64,000 nucleotides of DNA from Chamaelirium japonicum (GCA_947650365.1 OX393555.1:80667995-80731994), one strand, 5' to 3'. Positions 46,071-60,494 are shown, numbered from the stretch's first letter. The notes: generated by a model from the sequence alone, not told the origin. A program made the numbers and translations.

Positions 46071-49000
46071 AATATATGATTGTGAAAAAAACAAAGAGAG
46101 AAACAAAGACAGAAGACAGAGAAGAAGAGAGAATAGAACAGAGAGATAAACGAAGAGATAAATGAAGAGAGAAGAAGTTCTGCTTTAGTCCAATGGCCAC
46201 GGGTATAGGTGTAAAGTAAGAAGGAATCTAAATTCTAAATCTCTACTTCTCAATATTTATACGACCTGTTTAGGGTGAGGCATGTTCGATGGCTCTCTCA
46301 TTCTCCCATCTCATAATACTTACAATATAAATAATGTACGACCCCTTTAGAATGGGGCACATTAGACTGCTCTCTCTTTCTCCCATCTCACAATATGTTA
46401 TCAGCACGAATATATCGAGCCCAACTGACCAGTCATAAGAAACAGAGAGAGAAATAAAGACAGATGAGAGAGAAGAAGAGAGAGAAGAGAATAGAGAGAT
46501 AAACGAAGAGAGAAGATAGATAAAGTCCTGCTCTAGTCCATTAACCACGGGTATAGGTGTGAAGTAAGAAGGAATCTAAATTCCAAAACTCCACTTCTAT
46601 CTTTGTTTCTCTTTTCGTTTTCTTATGACTGGTCGGCTGGGCTCAATAGGTTCATGCTGATAACGTGTTATAAAATTGGAGAAAGAGAGAGCCGTCAAAC
46701 GATCCCCACCCTAAAGGGGTCGTATAAATATTAAAAAGTAGAATTTTGGAATTTAGATTCCTTTATACTTCACACCTATACCCATGGTCAATGGACTGGA
46801 GTAGGACTTCTTCTCTCTTCGTTTATCTCACCATTCTCTTCTATCTTCTTCTGTTTTCTCTCTTCGTTTATCTCTCCGTTCTGTTCTCTTTTCTTTTATC
46901 TCTTTTATATTCGTTTCTTTCTCTATTTTCTTGTGACTGGTCGGTTGGACTCGATATGTTCATACTGATAATGTGTTTTACGATAGAAGAAAGAGAGAGC
47001 CATCAAACGTGCCCCACCCTAAAGGGGTCGTATATTATTTATAGGGTAAGCTAACTTAGGGCCTAAACAAATATGGGAAAAAGAAACAAAGACAGAAGAG
47101 AGAAGCAAATGTAGAGAGAAACGAAGATATAAGAGAGAGAAGAAGAGAAAGGAGAACAAAGAGATAAACGAAGAGAGAAGAGAGAAGAAGTCTTGCTTTA
47201 CTCTATTCATCACGGATATAGGTGTGAAGTAAGAAGGAATCTAAATTCCAAAACTCCACTTCTCAATATCATCTCAACGTTATTATGATTATCATAGTAA
47301 TGTTACTATAATTATTTATTTAATTATTAAATAATTTAATAATTAGATAATTTAATAATTAAGTTTTAAGTAAAATAATTAATTAATTTAATTAATTAAT
47401 TATCTAGTTATTTAATTATTTTTTTAATATTAACAATATAAAGTAAACTAATTAAATAAATATTGAGAGAGAAGAGATAAGAAGTCCTGCCTAGTCCATT
47501 CACCACGGGTATAGGTATGAAGTAAGTAGGAATCTAAATTTCAAAACTCCACAGGAAAAAGAAAAGAAGAGAGAAGAGAACAAAGAGATAAATAAAGAAA
47601 GAAGAAGTCATGCTCCAGTTCATTGGCCACGGGTATAAGTGTGAAGTAAGAAGGAATCTAAATTTCAAAAACTCCACTTTGTAATAATTTATTTTATTTA
47701 GATAATTGAATAACTATTTATACTATAATAATTATATTTAATTAATTATTTTACTAAAAATTTAATTATTAAATTATTTAAAATATTTAATAAATAAATA
47801 AAAGGTTAATTTAATTTAAAAAATTGTTTTAATATTACTATGATAAGTCGAGATGATACTATTGCGAAGTGGAGTTTTAGAATTTAGATTCCTTCTTACT
47901 TCACACCTATACCCATGGCTAATGGACTGGAGCAGGACTTCTTCTTTCTTCTCTCTTCATTTATCTTTACGTTCTCTTCTCTCTTCTTCTCTCTTTTCTG
48001 TTTTTGTTTCCTCTCTGTTTTTTTTTCTCTTCTTCTGTCTCTTCTTTGGAGTTTTGGAATTTAGATTCCTTCCTACTTCATACCTATACCCGTAGCCAAT
48101 TGACTAGAGTAGGACTTCTTCTCCCTTCTCTCTTTATTTATCTCTCCGTTCTCTTTTCTTTTCTTCTCTCTCTTCTGTAGAATTTTAGAATTTATATTCT
48201 ATCTTACTTCACTCCTATACCCATGGCGAATAGACTAGAGCAGGACTTCTTTTCTCTTCTCTTTCAATGTTTATTTTATTAGTTTATTTTATATTATTAA
48301 TACTAAAAAAATAATTAAATAACTAGTTAATTAAATTTTTAAATAAATTTAAATTATTTAAATATTTCTTATATTATTTATTAAATTAAATTATTAATAA
48401 CATGTTTAATAAATTTCATTTAATTTAAGCTCATCATATTTATGTCTCCGTTCTCTTCTCTCTTTCTTCCATCTCACAATACGCCCAGCTGACCAGTCGC
48501 AAGAAAACGGAGAGAGAAACAAAGACAGAAGTGAACTTTTGGAATTTAGATTCCTTCTTACTTCACACCTATACCCGTGGTCAATAGAATAGAATAGGAG
48601 TTCTTCTCTCTTCTATCTTCGTTTACCTCTCCGTTCTCTTCGTTTTTCTTCTCTCTCTTCTGTCTTCGTTTCTTTTTCTGTTCTCTCTTCTTTCTTCTTC
48701 TCTCTATTCTGTGGAGTTTTGGAATTTAGATTCCTTCTTACTTCATACCTATATCCGTATGAAGTATAGGTGTAAAGTAAGAAGGAATCTAAATTCCAAA
48801 ACTCTACTTCTGTCTTTATTTCTTTCTCTGTTTTCTTATGACTAATCGGTTGGGCTCGATTTATTCGTACTGATAACATGTTGTGAGATGTGAGAAAGAG
48901 AGAGTCGTCAAACGTGTGCTACCATAAAAGGGTCATATAAATACTGAGAAGTAGAGTTTTGGAATTTAGATTCCTTCTTACTTCTTTCTTCTCTTTTCTT

Positions 49001-49795
49001 CTCTCTTCTCATAATACATTATCAGCACGAACATGTCGAGCCCAGCTGACCAGTCACAAGAAAATAGAGAGAGAAATGAAGATAGAAGAGAGATAATAAG
49101 AGAGAATAGAACAGAGAGATAAACAAAGATAGAAGAGAGAAGAAGTCCTGTTCGAGTCCATTCGCCACAGATTTAGGTATGAAGTAAAAAAGAATATAAA
49201 TTCTAAAACTTTACTTATGTCTTTGTTTCTCTTCCCGTTTTCTTTTGATTGGTCGACTCGGCTCAACATGTTCGTACTGATAACGTATTGTGAGATGGGA
49301 GAAAGAGAGAGCCGTCAAATATGCCCCACTCTACAGGGGTCCTATATTATTTAAAGGGTAGGTCTAAGCAATCTATGAGAAACCCTAATCTATTAGAGAG
49401 ATCTAACGATGGACAGCCATCCTTCTTACTTCACACTTATACCCGTGGCGAATGGACTGGAGCAGGACTTCTTCTCTCTTCTATCTTTGTTTATCTCTCC
49501 GTTCTCTTATTCTTCTTCTCTCTTTTCTGTCTTCGTTTATCCCTCCGTTCTCTTCTCTCTTCTTCTCTTTCTTTTGTCTTTGTTTCTCTCTTTGTTTTCT
49601 TATGACTGGTCGGTTGGGCTCGACATGTTCGTGCTAATAACGTGTTGTGACGTGGGAGAAAGTGAGAAGGGAACAGAGAGATAAACATAGAGAGAATTGT
49701 TAAATATTAAATTATCTTACAACACGTCATCAGTACGAACATGTCAAGAAAGAAGAGAGACGAGAGAAGAAGTCCTGCAATCAATTAATCAGAAT
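46071..49795. repeat. Mixed TRIM units and AT patches
   Basis: Primer sites: +46396, -46652, -46960, -48865, +49017, -49272, -49629, +49725. AT-rich patches at 47,265-47,460 (foldback left arm), 47,690-47,865 and 48,265-48,450. At 48,477-48,500 the LTR end 'atctcacaat' joins 'acgcccagctgaccag', deleting the primer site. The 49629 copy reads 'tcgtgctaataacg', i.e. the unmodified tRNA-Ile sequence. Ends at the start of the copy 2 duplication. Confidence 0.7.
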
Positions 49796-50319
49796 TTAAA
49801 TCTCTTTTATAAATAATATTCATACCTAATCTATATTTATATCTTTTATACATGCAATCAATTAAATATAGGTCTTTTTTCTTCTACTTGTCTTCATTCA
49901 CCTCAACGTTATAATTAGTTAAATAATCATATATCATAATAATGCTACTATATTTTTTTTAATTAAGTTAATCGTTAAATTAAAACAAAGAGAGAAGAGA
50001 ATTTAATATGATAATCATAATAACGTTGAGATGATACTTTTGAGAAGTGGAGTTTTGGAATTTAGATTCCTTCTTACTTCACACCTATACCCGTGGCCAA
50101 TGGACTGGAGCAGAAGTTCTTCTCTCTTCGTTCTCTTCTCTCTTCTTCTATCTCTTCTGTCTTCATTTCCCTCTCTGTTTTCTTGTGACTGGTCGGCTGG
50201 GCTCGACATGTTCGTGCTGAAATGCGTTGTGAGATAGAAGATTGCTTATTTATTTTATTTATAGGCTGGAGCAAGACTTCTCCTCTCTTCTCTCTTCATT
50301 TATAATTTAATTAAAAAAA

Positions 50320-50990
50320 AATAATCTCAATGTTATTATGATTATCATAGTAATGTTAATTAAATTTAAATAATTTAATTATTAAGTATTTAGTAAAATA
50401 AATAATTTATTTAATATTGAATAGATGATTAATTTAACTAATATAAGAAGAAATATTATAGAATCCTTATTTATTAAATTATCATAGTTTAATTTTTTTA
50501 AATTATAGTAATATTACTATGATAATCATTATTTCTTTAATTAGTTATTTAAATCATCTCAACGTTATTATGATTATAAAAAAAAAATTTAATTAAATTA
50601 TTTTTTTATTTAAGTACATAATCTATTTAATATATTTCTTCACTAAATAAAATTATAATTAAAGATAAATAATAATTAAAGAAATAATTAATAAAATAAA
50701 TTAATAAATTAATTATATAATTAAATAATTATTTCTTTATTTAATAATTTAAATAATTAAATAGTTACCTAATTGAATTATTTAATAATATAATAATAAT
50801 AAATAAATAAAATAATAAATTTAATTAAATAACTAGATAATTTAATAATTAAGTAAATTAATTATTTTACTAAAAACTTAATTATTTAAATTATTAAATT
50901 ATTTTAAATATTTAATATTTAAATAAATAATTAATTTAATTATTTTTTTTTCATAATATTACTATGATAATCATAATAACGTAGAGATGA
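50320..50990. repeat. AT-rich foldback, long form (copy 2 of 621-1319)
   Basis: Left arm 'tctcaatgttattatgatta', right arm 'ttactatgataatcataata' (50,959-50,978). The core aligns with 700-1,300, with slightly different spacing. Confidence 0.65.
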
Positions 50991-51959
50991 CTAGTCAGTC
51001 CTAATTATTTATAGGGTAAGTTTACTTAGGGCCTAAGCAATCTATGGGAAACCCTAATCAATGGGAGAGATCCGACGGTGGATTATGATCCGATAATTAG
51101 AGAGAGAAGAAGAGAGAAGACGTCCTGCTCCAGTCCATTCACCATGGGTATAGGTGTGAAGTAAGAAGGATGACTATCCACCATCGGATCTCTCCCACGG
51201 ATTAGGGTTTCCCATAGATTGCTTAGGTCCTAAGTAAGCTTACCCTATAAATAATATATTATCGTTTTAGAGTGGGGCATGTTTGACTGCCTCTCTTTCT
51301 CCTACATCATAACACGTTATCAGCATGAGTTTGTTGAGCCCAGCCAACCAGTCGCAAGAAAATAAATAGAGAAATGGAGACAAAAGAGCGAGAAGAAGAT
51401 ATAAGAGAACTGAGAGGTAAATGAAGAGAGAATAGAGAAGAAGTCCTGCTCCTGTTCATTAGCCATGGGTATAGGTATGAAGTAAGAAAGAATCTAAATT
51501 TCAAAACTCCTTAGAAGAGAGAGAAGAGAATAGAGAGATAAATGAAGAGAGGAGAAAGAAGAAGTCCTACTCCAATCTATTGGTCATAGATATAGGTGTA
51601 AAGTAAGAAGGAATCTAATTAGGGTATGGCATGTTTGACGGATCTCTCTTTCTCCCATCTCACAATACGTTATCAGTACGAACATATCGAGCCCAGCTGA
51701 CCAGTTACAAAAAAATGGAGAGAGAAACAAAGAGAGAAGAGAGAAGAAGCCCTACTCCAGTCCATTAGCCACGGGTATAGGTGTGAAGTAGTGTGAAGTA
51801 AGAAGGAGTCTAAATTCCAAAACTCAACTTATCAATAAATAATATAGGACCCCTTTAGGGTGGGGCACATTTGACAGCTCTCTCTTTTTTAAGCATGAAC
51901 CTGAAATAATCAATGTTATTATAAATTTTCTTTAGGGTGGGGCACTATTATTTATCTCT

Positions 51960-52320
51960 ACGTTCTCTCAATCCGTTTAAATAATTAACTAATTATTTAA
52001 TTATTTAAAAATAAATTAATATTTAAAGAAATAACTAATAAAATAAATTAATAAATTAATTATCTAATTAAATTATTATTTATTTATTGAATAATTTAAA
52101 TAATTAAATATTTACCTAATTTAATTATTTAATAATTAAATAATAATAATAAATAAATTAAATAATAAATTTAATTAAATAATTAGATATTTAAATAATT
52201 ATATAAATTAATTATTTTATTAAAAACTAATTATTAAATTATTTAATAATTAATAAAATTTTAATTTAATTTAAAAAATTATAGTAACATTAATATGTTA
52301 ATTATAATAACGTTGAGATG
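51960..52320. repeat. AT-rich segment
   Basis: Copy 2 counterpart of 2,160-2,510. Ends in a foldback right arm, 'ataataacgttgagatgata'. Confidence 0.65.
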
Positions 52321-54008
52321 ATACTATTGAGAAGTAGAGTTTTTGAATTTAGATTCCTTCTTACTTCACACATATACCGTGGCTAATGGATTAGAGCAGG
52401 ACTTCTTCTTACTTAGGGCCTATGCAATCTATGCGAAACCCTAATCTATGGGAGAGATCCGATGGTGGACAGCTATCCGATAATTAGAAAGAGAAGAAGA
52501 GAAAAGAAGTCCAGCTCCAGTGCATTCGCCACGGGTATAGGTGTGAAGTAAGAAGGATGGTTGTCCATCATCGGATCTCTCCCATAGAATAGGGTTTCCT
52601 ATAGATTGCTTAGGTCCTAAGTAAGCTTACCCTAAAAAAAATATATTATCCCTTTAGGGTGGAGCACGTTTGACAGCTCTTTCTTTCTCCCATCTCATAT
52701 TACGTTATCAGCTTGAACATATCGAGCCCAGCCGACCAGTCGCAAGAAAAGAGAAAGAGAAACGAAGATAGAAGAGGGAGAGAAGAAGAGAGAAGAGAAC
52801 GGAGAGATAAATTAAAAGGAAAGAGAAATAAAGTCTTATTCTAGTTCATTGGCACGATTAAAAAGAGATTAAACATGGATCAAGACTAAAAATAATATTA
52901 GTTAAATAATCTCTCCCATTCAGCACGAATATATTGAGCCCAACAGACCAGTCACAAGAAAACGAAGAGAGAAACGAAGACAAAAAAGAGAGAAGAGAAC
53001 AGAGAGACAAACGAAGAGAGAATAGAGAAGAAGTCCTACTCTAATCCATTCGCCACGGGTATAGGTGTGAATTAAGAAGGAATCTAAATTCCAAAACTCT
53101 AGTTCTTAATAATATAATTAAATCTTTCCGTTCTTTTCTCTCTTCTTCTCTCTCTTTTGTCATCTCTTCTCTCTTTAATTTCTTGCGACTGGTCGGCTGG
53201 GCTCGATATGTTAGTACTGATAACGTGTTGTGAGATGGAAGAAAGAGAGAAAAGAACAGAGAGATAAACGAGGAAAGAAATGAAAAGAAGTCCTACTTAT
53301 GCCCTAAGTAATCTCCCAGGGATTAGGGTTTACCATAGATTTCTTAGGCCCAAAGTAATCTTACCTAATAAATAATATACCTGTGGCCTCTCTAGTCTAT
53401 TGGCCACGGGTATAGGTGTGAAGTAAGAAGGAATATAAATTCCAAAACTCCACTTCTTAATATTTATACGACCCCTTTAGGGTGGGGCATATTTCACAGA
53501 TCTCTCTTTCTCCCATCTCACAACACGTTATCAGCACGAATATGTCGAGCCGAGCCGACCAGTCATAAGAAAACAGAGAGAGAAACGAAGACAGAAGTAG
53601 AGTTTTGGAATTTATATTGTTTCTTTCTTTACACCTATACCCGTGGCCAATGGACCAGAGCAGGACTTTTTCTCTCTTTTCTCTTTGTTTATCTCTCCGC
53701 TCTCTTCTTCTCTTTCTTCTGTCTTCGTTTCTTTCTCCATTTTCTTGTGACTGGTCGACTGGACTCGATATGTTCGTGCTGATAATATGTTGTGAGATTA
53801 AATAAGTATAATAAATAAAGAGTTGGTAGAGATCTGATGGGTCGTATAAATATTGAGAAGTGGAGTTTTAGAATTTAGCTTCCTTCTTACTTCAAAACAC
53901 ATTATCAGTACGAACATATCGAAGAGAGAAGAGAGAAGAAGTTCTGTAATTAATTAAATATTTATTTAATTAGATTCCATGGGGCTGGACATATTCGTGC
54001 TAATAATG

Positions 54009-54175
54009 TGTTGTGAGATGAGAGAAAAAAAGAGCCGTCAAAATGCCCTACCCTAAAAGGGTCGTATTTTATTTATAGTGTTAGCTTACTTAGGGCCTAA
54101 GCAATCTATAGGAAATCCTAATCCATTAGAGAGATCTGATGGTGGGCAGCCATCCGATCGAACGATCTTATAATA
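54009..54175 (-). repeat. Complete LTR (167 bp)
   Basis: Starts 'tgttgtgagatgagagaaaa' after the primer-site variant at 53995-54008 and ends 'cgatcttataata'. TATA complement 54,070-54,077. The telo-box is mutated to 'aaatcctaa'. It is the copy 2 counterpart of 4560-4727. Confidence 0.75.
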
Positions 54176-54719
54176 GTTGTATTGTTTTAATTTTTTTTAA
54201 AAAAATATTAATTATTTTTAAAGCAAAAAATTTAATTTTTTATTTAATTATTTTACTAAAAACATAATTTATAAATTTTATAAATTATTAAATAATTTAA
54301 ATGAAGATAAATAAGAGAGAAGAGAGAAGAAGTCCTACTTCAGTCCATTCGCCATGGGTATAGGTGTGAAGAAAAAAGAAATCTAAGTTCTAAAACTCCA
54401 CTTCTCAATAGTATCATCTCAACGTTACTACGATTATCATAGTAAATTCTCTTCTCTTTTCATTTTAATTAAACTATTAATTTAATTAAAAAAATTATAG
54501 TAACAACACTCTATTTAATTATTATAGTAATAAAATGAAGTGAGAAGAGAGAAGATAATTAAATATTTATTTAGTTATTTAATTATTTAACTATTTAATT
54601 TATTGAATAATTAATTTAATTAAATAATAGGAAGTAAAGAAAGAGGATGAGGCACACTCAAATTTTTTGCTTTAAAAATATTTTATATTTTTTATTAAAA
54701 AAATATAAAACATTACAAC
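54176..54719. repeat. AT-rich spacer between divergent LTRs, copy 2
   Basis: Holds a plus internal fragment (about 54,305-54,410), a foldback arm (54,410-54,445) and the pre-LTR block 'gaggatgaggcacactcaaa' (about 54,641). Matches 4,728-5,260. Confidence 0.7.
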
Positions 54720-54887
54720 TGTTGAGAAATCGTTCGATCGGATTGCTATCCACCGTCGGACCTCTTCTATGGATTAGGGTTTCCCGTAGATTACTTAGGC
54801 TCTAAGTAAGCTGATCCTATAAATAATATATGACACCTTTAGGGTAGGGCATGCTTGACGGTTCTCTTTTTCTCCCATCTTACAACA
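54720..54887 (+). repeat. Complete 168-bp LTR
   Basis: Starts 'tgttgagaaatcgttcgatc' and ends 'catcttacaaca' beside a perfect primer site. Telo-box 54,774-54,782; TATA box 54,818-54,825. About 13% different from its copy 1 partner by my count of the first 145 bases. Confidence 0.75.
54774..54825 (+). promoter_or_regulatory. LTR promoter: telo-box and TATA box
   Basis: TTAGGGTTT and TATAAATA both intact. The intervening palindrome is altered to 'cttaggctctaag'. Confidence 0.5.
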
Positions 54888-54901
54888 CGTTATCAGCACG
54901 A
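54888..54901 (+). other. Primer-binding site, perfect consensus
   Basis: CGTTATCAGCACGA directly after the LTR end 'acaaca', with C at the position facing tRNA wobble base 34. The best LTR/primer-site junction in copy 2. Confidence 0.55.
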
Positions 54902-57313
54902 ACATATCGAGCCCAGCCGACCAGTCGTAAAAAAATGGAGAGAGAAACGAAGACAGAAGAGAGAGAAGAAGAGAGAAGAGAACGGAGAGATAAACGAAGA
55001 TAGAAGAGAGAAAAAGTCCCACTCTAGTCCATTAGCCATGGGTATACGTATGAAGTAAGAAGAAATTTTAATTTGAAAACTCTACTTCTGTCTTCGTTTC
55101 TCTCTCTGTTTTCTTGCAACTGGTTGGCTAGGCTCGATATATTCATGCTGATAATATGTTATGAGATGGGAGAAAGAAAAAAAAGAATAATAAAATAAAC
55201 GAAGAGAGGAGAGAAAAGAAGTCCTGCTCTCTCTAGTTTAAAATAATTTTCTATCTCTTTTCTATTAATACTTATTTATTTTATTTTATACTATAAGAGA
55301 AAGAGAGAGAAACAAAGAAAACGGGGAGAGAAACGGGGAGAGAAATAAAAGATTATGTGTTATAAGATGGGAGAGAGAGAAAGCCATCAAATGTGCCCTA
55401 CCCTAAAGGGGTCGTATATTATTTATAAGGTAAGTGTTGTGAGATGGGAGAAAGAGAGAGTCATCAAACGTGCCCTAACCTAAAGGGGTCGAATATTATT
55501 TATAGGGTTAGCTTACTTAGAGCCTAAGCAATCTATGGGAAACCCTAATCTATAGGAGAAGAGAGAAGAGAACAAAGAAATTTAATTATATTATTAAGAA
55601 GTGAAGTTTTGGAATTTAGATTCCTTCTTAATTAAACTAGATATGCTATCGGCATGAACATATTGAGCCCAGCCGACCAGTCGCAAGAAAATGGAGAGAA
55701 AAACGAAGAAGAAGTGGAGTTTTGGATTTTAGATTCCATCTTACTTTACACCTATACCCATGGCCAATGGACTGGAGCATGACTTCTTCTCTCTTCATTT
55801 ATTTCTCCATTCTCTTCTCTCGTCTTTTCTCTCTTCTGTCTTTATTTCTCTCTCCATTTTCTTGCGACTAGTCAGCTGGGCTCGACATGTTCGTGCTAAT
55901 AACGTGTTGTGATTTTGGAGAAAGAGATAGAGCCGCCAAACATGCCCTACCCTAAAGGGGTCATGTATTATTTATAGGGTATACTTACTTAGGGCTTAAG
56001 TAATCTATGGGAAATCCTAATCCATAGGAGAAGAAAGAAGAGAACGGAGATATTTAATTATATTATTGAGAAGTGGAGTTTTTGAATTCAGATTCCTTCT
56101 TACTTCATTCCTATACCCATGGCCAATGTACTGGAACATAACTTCTTCTCTCTTCGTTTATCTCTCTGTTCTCTTCTCTTGTTTTCTCTCCCTTCTGTCT
56201 TCGTTTCTCTCTCCGTTTTCTTGTGACTGGTCAGCTTGGCTCGACATGTTCGTGTAGGTAACGTGTTGTGTGATCGGAGAAAGAGAGATCCATCAAATAT
56301 GCCTTATCATCAGGGGTCATATAAATATTAAGAAGTGGAGTTTTGGAATTTTGATTCCTTCTTACTTCAAATCTATACCCGTGGCTAATGGACTGGAGCA
56401 GGACTTCTTCTCTCTTCTATCTTCGTTTATCTCTCTGTTCTCTTCTTTCTTCTTCTCTCTCTTTTGTCTTCGTTTCTCTCTCCGTTTTCTTACGACTAGT
56501 CAGCTGGGCTTGACATGTTCGTGCTAATAATATATTATGAGATGGGATAAAGAGAGAGTCATCAAATGTGTCCCACCCTAAAGGGGTCGTATATTATTTA
56601 TAGGGTAAACTTACTTAGGGCCTGAGCAATCTATGGGAAACCCTAATTCATGGGAGAAGAGAGAAGAGAAATGAGAGATTTAATTATATTATTGAGAAGT
56701 GGAGTTTTGGAATTTAGATTTCTTCTTACTTTACACCGATACCCGTGGTGAATGGACTGAAGCAGGACTTCTTCTCTCTTCTCTCTTCATTTATCTCTTC
56801 GTTCTCTTCTCACTTGTCATATCATATTATCAGAACAAACATGTCGAGCCCAGCCGACCAGTCATAAGAAAACGGAAAGAGAAACAAAGACAGAAGTGAG
56901 AGAAGAAAAGAGAAGATAACGGAGAGATAAACAAAGAGAGAAAAGAGAAGAAGTCATGCTCCAGTCCATTGGCCATGGGTATAGATGTGAAGTAAATATG
57001 AGTCTAAATTCTGAAACTCCATACAAAAGAGAGAAGAAGAGAGAAGAGAACGGAGAGATAAATAAAGTAAAAAGAGAAGAAGTTCTACTCCAGTCCATTA
57101 GCCACGGGTATAGGTGTGAAGTAAGAAGGAATCTAAATTCCAAAATTCCTTTTCTATATTTGTTTCTTTCTCCGTTTTCTTATGACTGGTCAGTTGGGCT
57201 CGATATTTTCATGCTGATAATGTGTTATGAGATGCGAGAAAGAGAGAGCCATCAAACGTGCCCCTCCCTAAAGGGGTCGTATATTATTTATAGGGTAAGA
57301 TTAATTAGGGCCA

Positions 57314-57663
57314 AAGAAATCTATAGGAAATCCAAATCCATGGGAGAGCGAAGGATAGCCATCCTTCTTACTGCACACCTAAACTCATAGCTAATGGACT
57401 TGAGTAAGACTTCTTCTCTTTTCTCTCTTTATTTGTCTCTTCGTTCTCTTCTCTTTTCTTCTCTCTCTACTGTCTTTGTTTCTCTCTCTGTTTTCTTGTG
57501 ACTAGACGGCTGGGCACGATATATTCATACTGATAACGTGTGGTGAGATGAGAGAAAAAGAGAGAAGAGAATGAAGAGATAAACAAAGAGAGAAGAGAAA
57601 AGAAGTCTTGCTCCATTCTATTGGCCACGGGTATAGGTGCGAAGTATGAAGGATGGCTGTCCA
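57314..57663. repeat. 350-bp segment absent from copy 1
   Basis: Contains a minus U3 end ('cgaaggatagccatcc'), a minus internal unit with primer site 57525, and a plus fragment up to 'gatggctgtccacc'. Copy 1 joins at about 8,080. The trinucleotide 'cca' lies at both edges, a typical microhomology deletion footprint in copy 1. Confidence 0.75.
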
Positions 57664-60494
57664 CCGTCGGATATCTCTTATGGATTAAGATTTCCTATAG
57701 ATTGCTTAGGCCCTAAGGAAGCTTACCCTATAAATAATATATGATCCTTTTAGGGTGGGGCATGTTTGACGGCTCTCTCTTTCACCCATCTCATAACACG
57801 ATATTAGTACGAACATGTCGAGCCCTGCTGACCAGTCACCAGAAAACAGAGAGAGAAACAAAGACAGAAGGGGAGTTTAGGAATTTAGATTCCTTCTTAC
57901 GTCACATCTATACCCGTGGCCAATTGACTGGAGTAGGACTTGTTCTCTCTTCTCTCTTTATTTATCTCTTCTTTCTCTTCTCTCTTCTTATCTCTCTTAT
58001 GTAGAGTTTTGGAATTTAGATTCCTTCTTACTTTACAACTATACGTGTAGCCAATAGACTGGAGCAGGAGTTCTTCTATCTTTCTTCTTCATTTATCTCT
58101 CCGTTATCTTCTCTCTCTTTTATCATCATTTCTCTCTTTGTTTTCTTATGACTAGTCGGTTGGGCTCGACGTGTTCATATTGATAACGTGTTGTGAGAAG
58201 AGAGAAGAGAACGGAGAGACAAACAAAGAGAGAAGAGAGAAGAAGTCCTGTTCCAGTCTATTCGCCATGGGTATAGGTGTACAGTAAGAAGGAATCTAAA
58301 TTCAAAAACTCTACTTCTTAATAATATAATTAAATCTCCCTGTTTTCTTTTCTCTTCGTCTATGGATTAGGGTTTCCCATATATTGCTTAGGCCCTAAGT
58401 AAGCTTTCCCTATAAATAATATACGACCCCTTTAGGGAGGGACATGTTTGATGGCTCTCTCTTTCTCTCATCTCACAACATGTTTTCAGCACGGATATAT
58501 CGAGCCCAGCCGACCAGTCGCAAGAAAACAGTAAGAGAAATGAAGACATAGTGGAGTTTTGGTATTTAGATTCCTTCTTACTTCACACTTATACCCATGA
58601 CCAATGGACTGGAGCAGGACATCTTCTCTCTTTATTTATCTCTCTGTTCCCTTCTCGCTTCTTATCTCTCTTCTGTCTTCGTTAAATTCCACTTCTTCTC
58701 TATATAAACGGATAAAGAAATGAAGAAAGAAGACAAAGAAAACGAGAGAAGAAAACGGAAAGATAAATGAAGAGAGAAGAGAGAAGAAGTCCTGCTCCAG
58801 TCCATTGGTCATGGGTATAGGTGTGTAGTTCTCTCTTTTCTCTTTATTTATCTCTTCATTCTCTTCTCGATTCTTATCTCTCTTCTGTCTTTATTAAACT
58901 CTTCTTCTTCTCTCAATAAACGAATAGAGAAATGTAGACAGAAGTGAGAGAAGAAGAGAAAAGAGAAATGAGAGATAAACGAAGAGAGAAGAGTGAAGAA
59001 GTCCTGCTTTAGTCTATTGGCCACGGGTATAGGTGTGAAGTAAGAAGGAATTTAAATTCCAAAACTCTACTTCTGTCTTCGTTTCTCTTTCTGTTTTCTT
59101 GCGACTGGTCAGCTGGGCTCAATATGTTTGTGCTGATAAAGTGTTATGAGATGGGAGAAAGGAAGTGCCGTCAAACGTGCCCTAAAGGTGTCGTATATTA
59201 TTTATAGGGTAAGATTACTTAGGTCATAAGCAATCTATGGGAAGCTCTAATATATGGGAGAAGAGAGAAAAGAATTGAGAGATTTAATTATATTATTTAG
59301 AAGTGGTTTTTTGGAATTTAGATTCCTTCTTACTTCATACCTATACCCGTGCCGAATGGACTGGAGTAGTACTTCTTCCCTCTTCTTTTTTCGTTTATCT
59401 CTCCCTTCTCTTTTCTTTTCTTTTTTTTTTTCTTATAACTCGTTATCAGCATGAACATATCGAGCCCAGCCGATCAGTCACAAGAAACCGGAGAAAGAAA
59501 CGAAGACAGAAGAGATAAAAGAAGAGTGAGGAGAATAGAGAGATAAATAATTTAAATAATATATTTAAATAATTTAGTTAAATTCTAAATAGTGGTCGGC
59601 TGGGCTCGGCATGTTCATACTGATAACTCTTGTGAGTAAGGAGAAGAAGATAGAAGAGAATAGAGAGATAAACGAAGAAAGAAGAGAGAAGAAGTTCTGC
59701 TCCAGTCCATTAACCATGGGTATAGGTTTTACGTAAGAAGGAATCTAAATTCCAAAACTCCACTTCTCAATAATATAGTTAAATCTCTCCGTTCTCTTCT
59801 CTCTTCTCCCTTGGAGTTGGGTTTCTTATTTAACGGCTCTCTCTTTCTTCCATTTTATAATATGTTATTAGCACGAACATGTCGAGCCCAGTCGACCAGT
59901 CGTAAGAAAAACAGAGAGAAAAACAAAGACAAAAGAAGAGAGAAGAGAACAGAGAGCTAAACAAAGATAGAAGAGAGAACTTCACACCTATACCCATGGC
60001 CAATGGACTGAAGCAGGACTTCTTCTCTCTTCTCTCTTTGTTTATCTCTTTTTTCTCTTCTCTCTTCTGTCTTTATTTCTTTCTCCATTTATTGAGAAAA
60101 GAAGTTGAGTTTAACGAAGACAGAAGAGAAAGAAGAAGAGAATCGAGAGATAAATGAAGAGAGAAGAGAGAAGAAGACCCACTCTAGTCAATTGGCAATG
60201 GGTATAGGTGTGAAGTAAGAAGGAATCTAAATTCAAAAACTCCATTTCTGTCTTCGTTTTTCTATCCATTTTCTTGTGATGGGTCAGCTGGGCTCGACAT
60301 GTTCGAGCTAAAAACATATTGTGAGATGAGAGAAAGAGAGAGAGCCATCAAACGTGCCCCACTCTAAAGAGGTCGTATATTATTTATAAGGTAATCTTAA
60401 TTAGGGCCTAAGTAATCCATGGGAAAACCTAATCCATGGGAGAAGATAGAAAAGAACAGAGAGATTTAATTATATTATTGAGAAGTGGAGTTTT

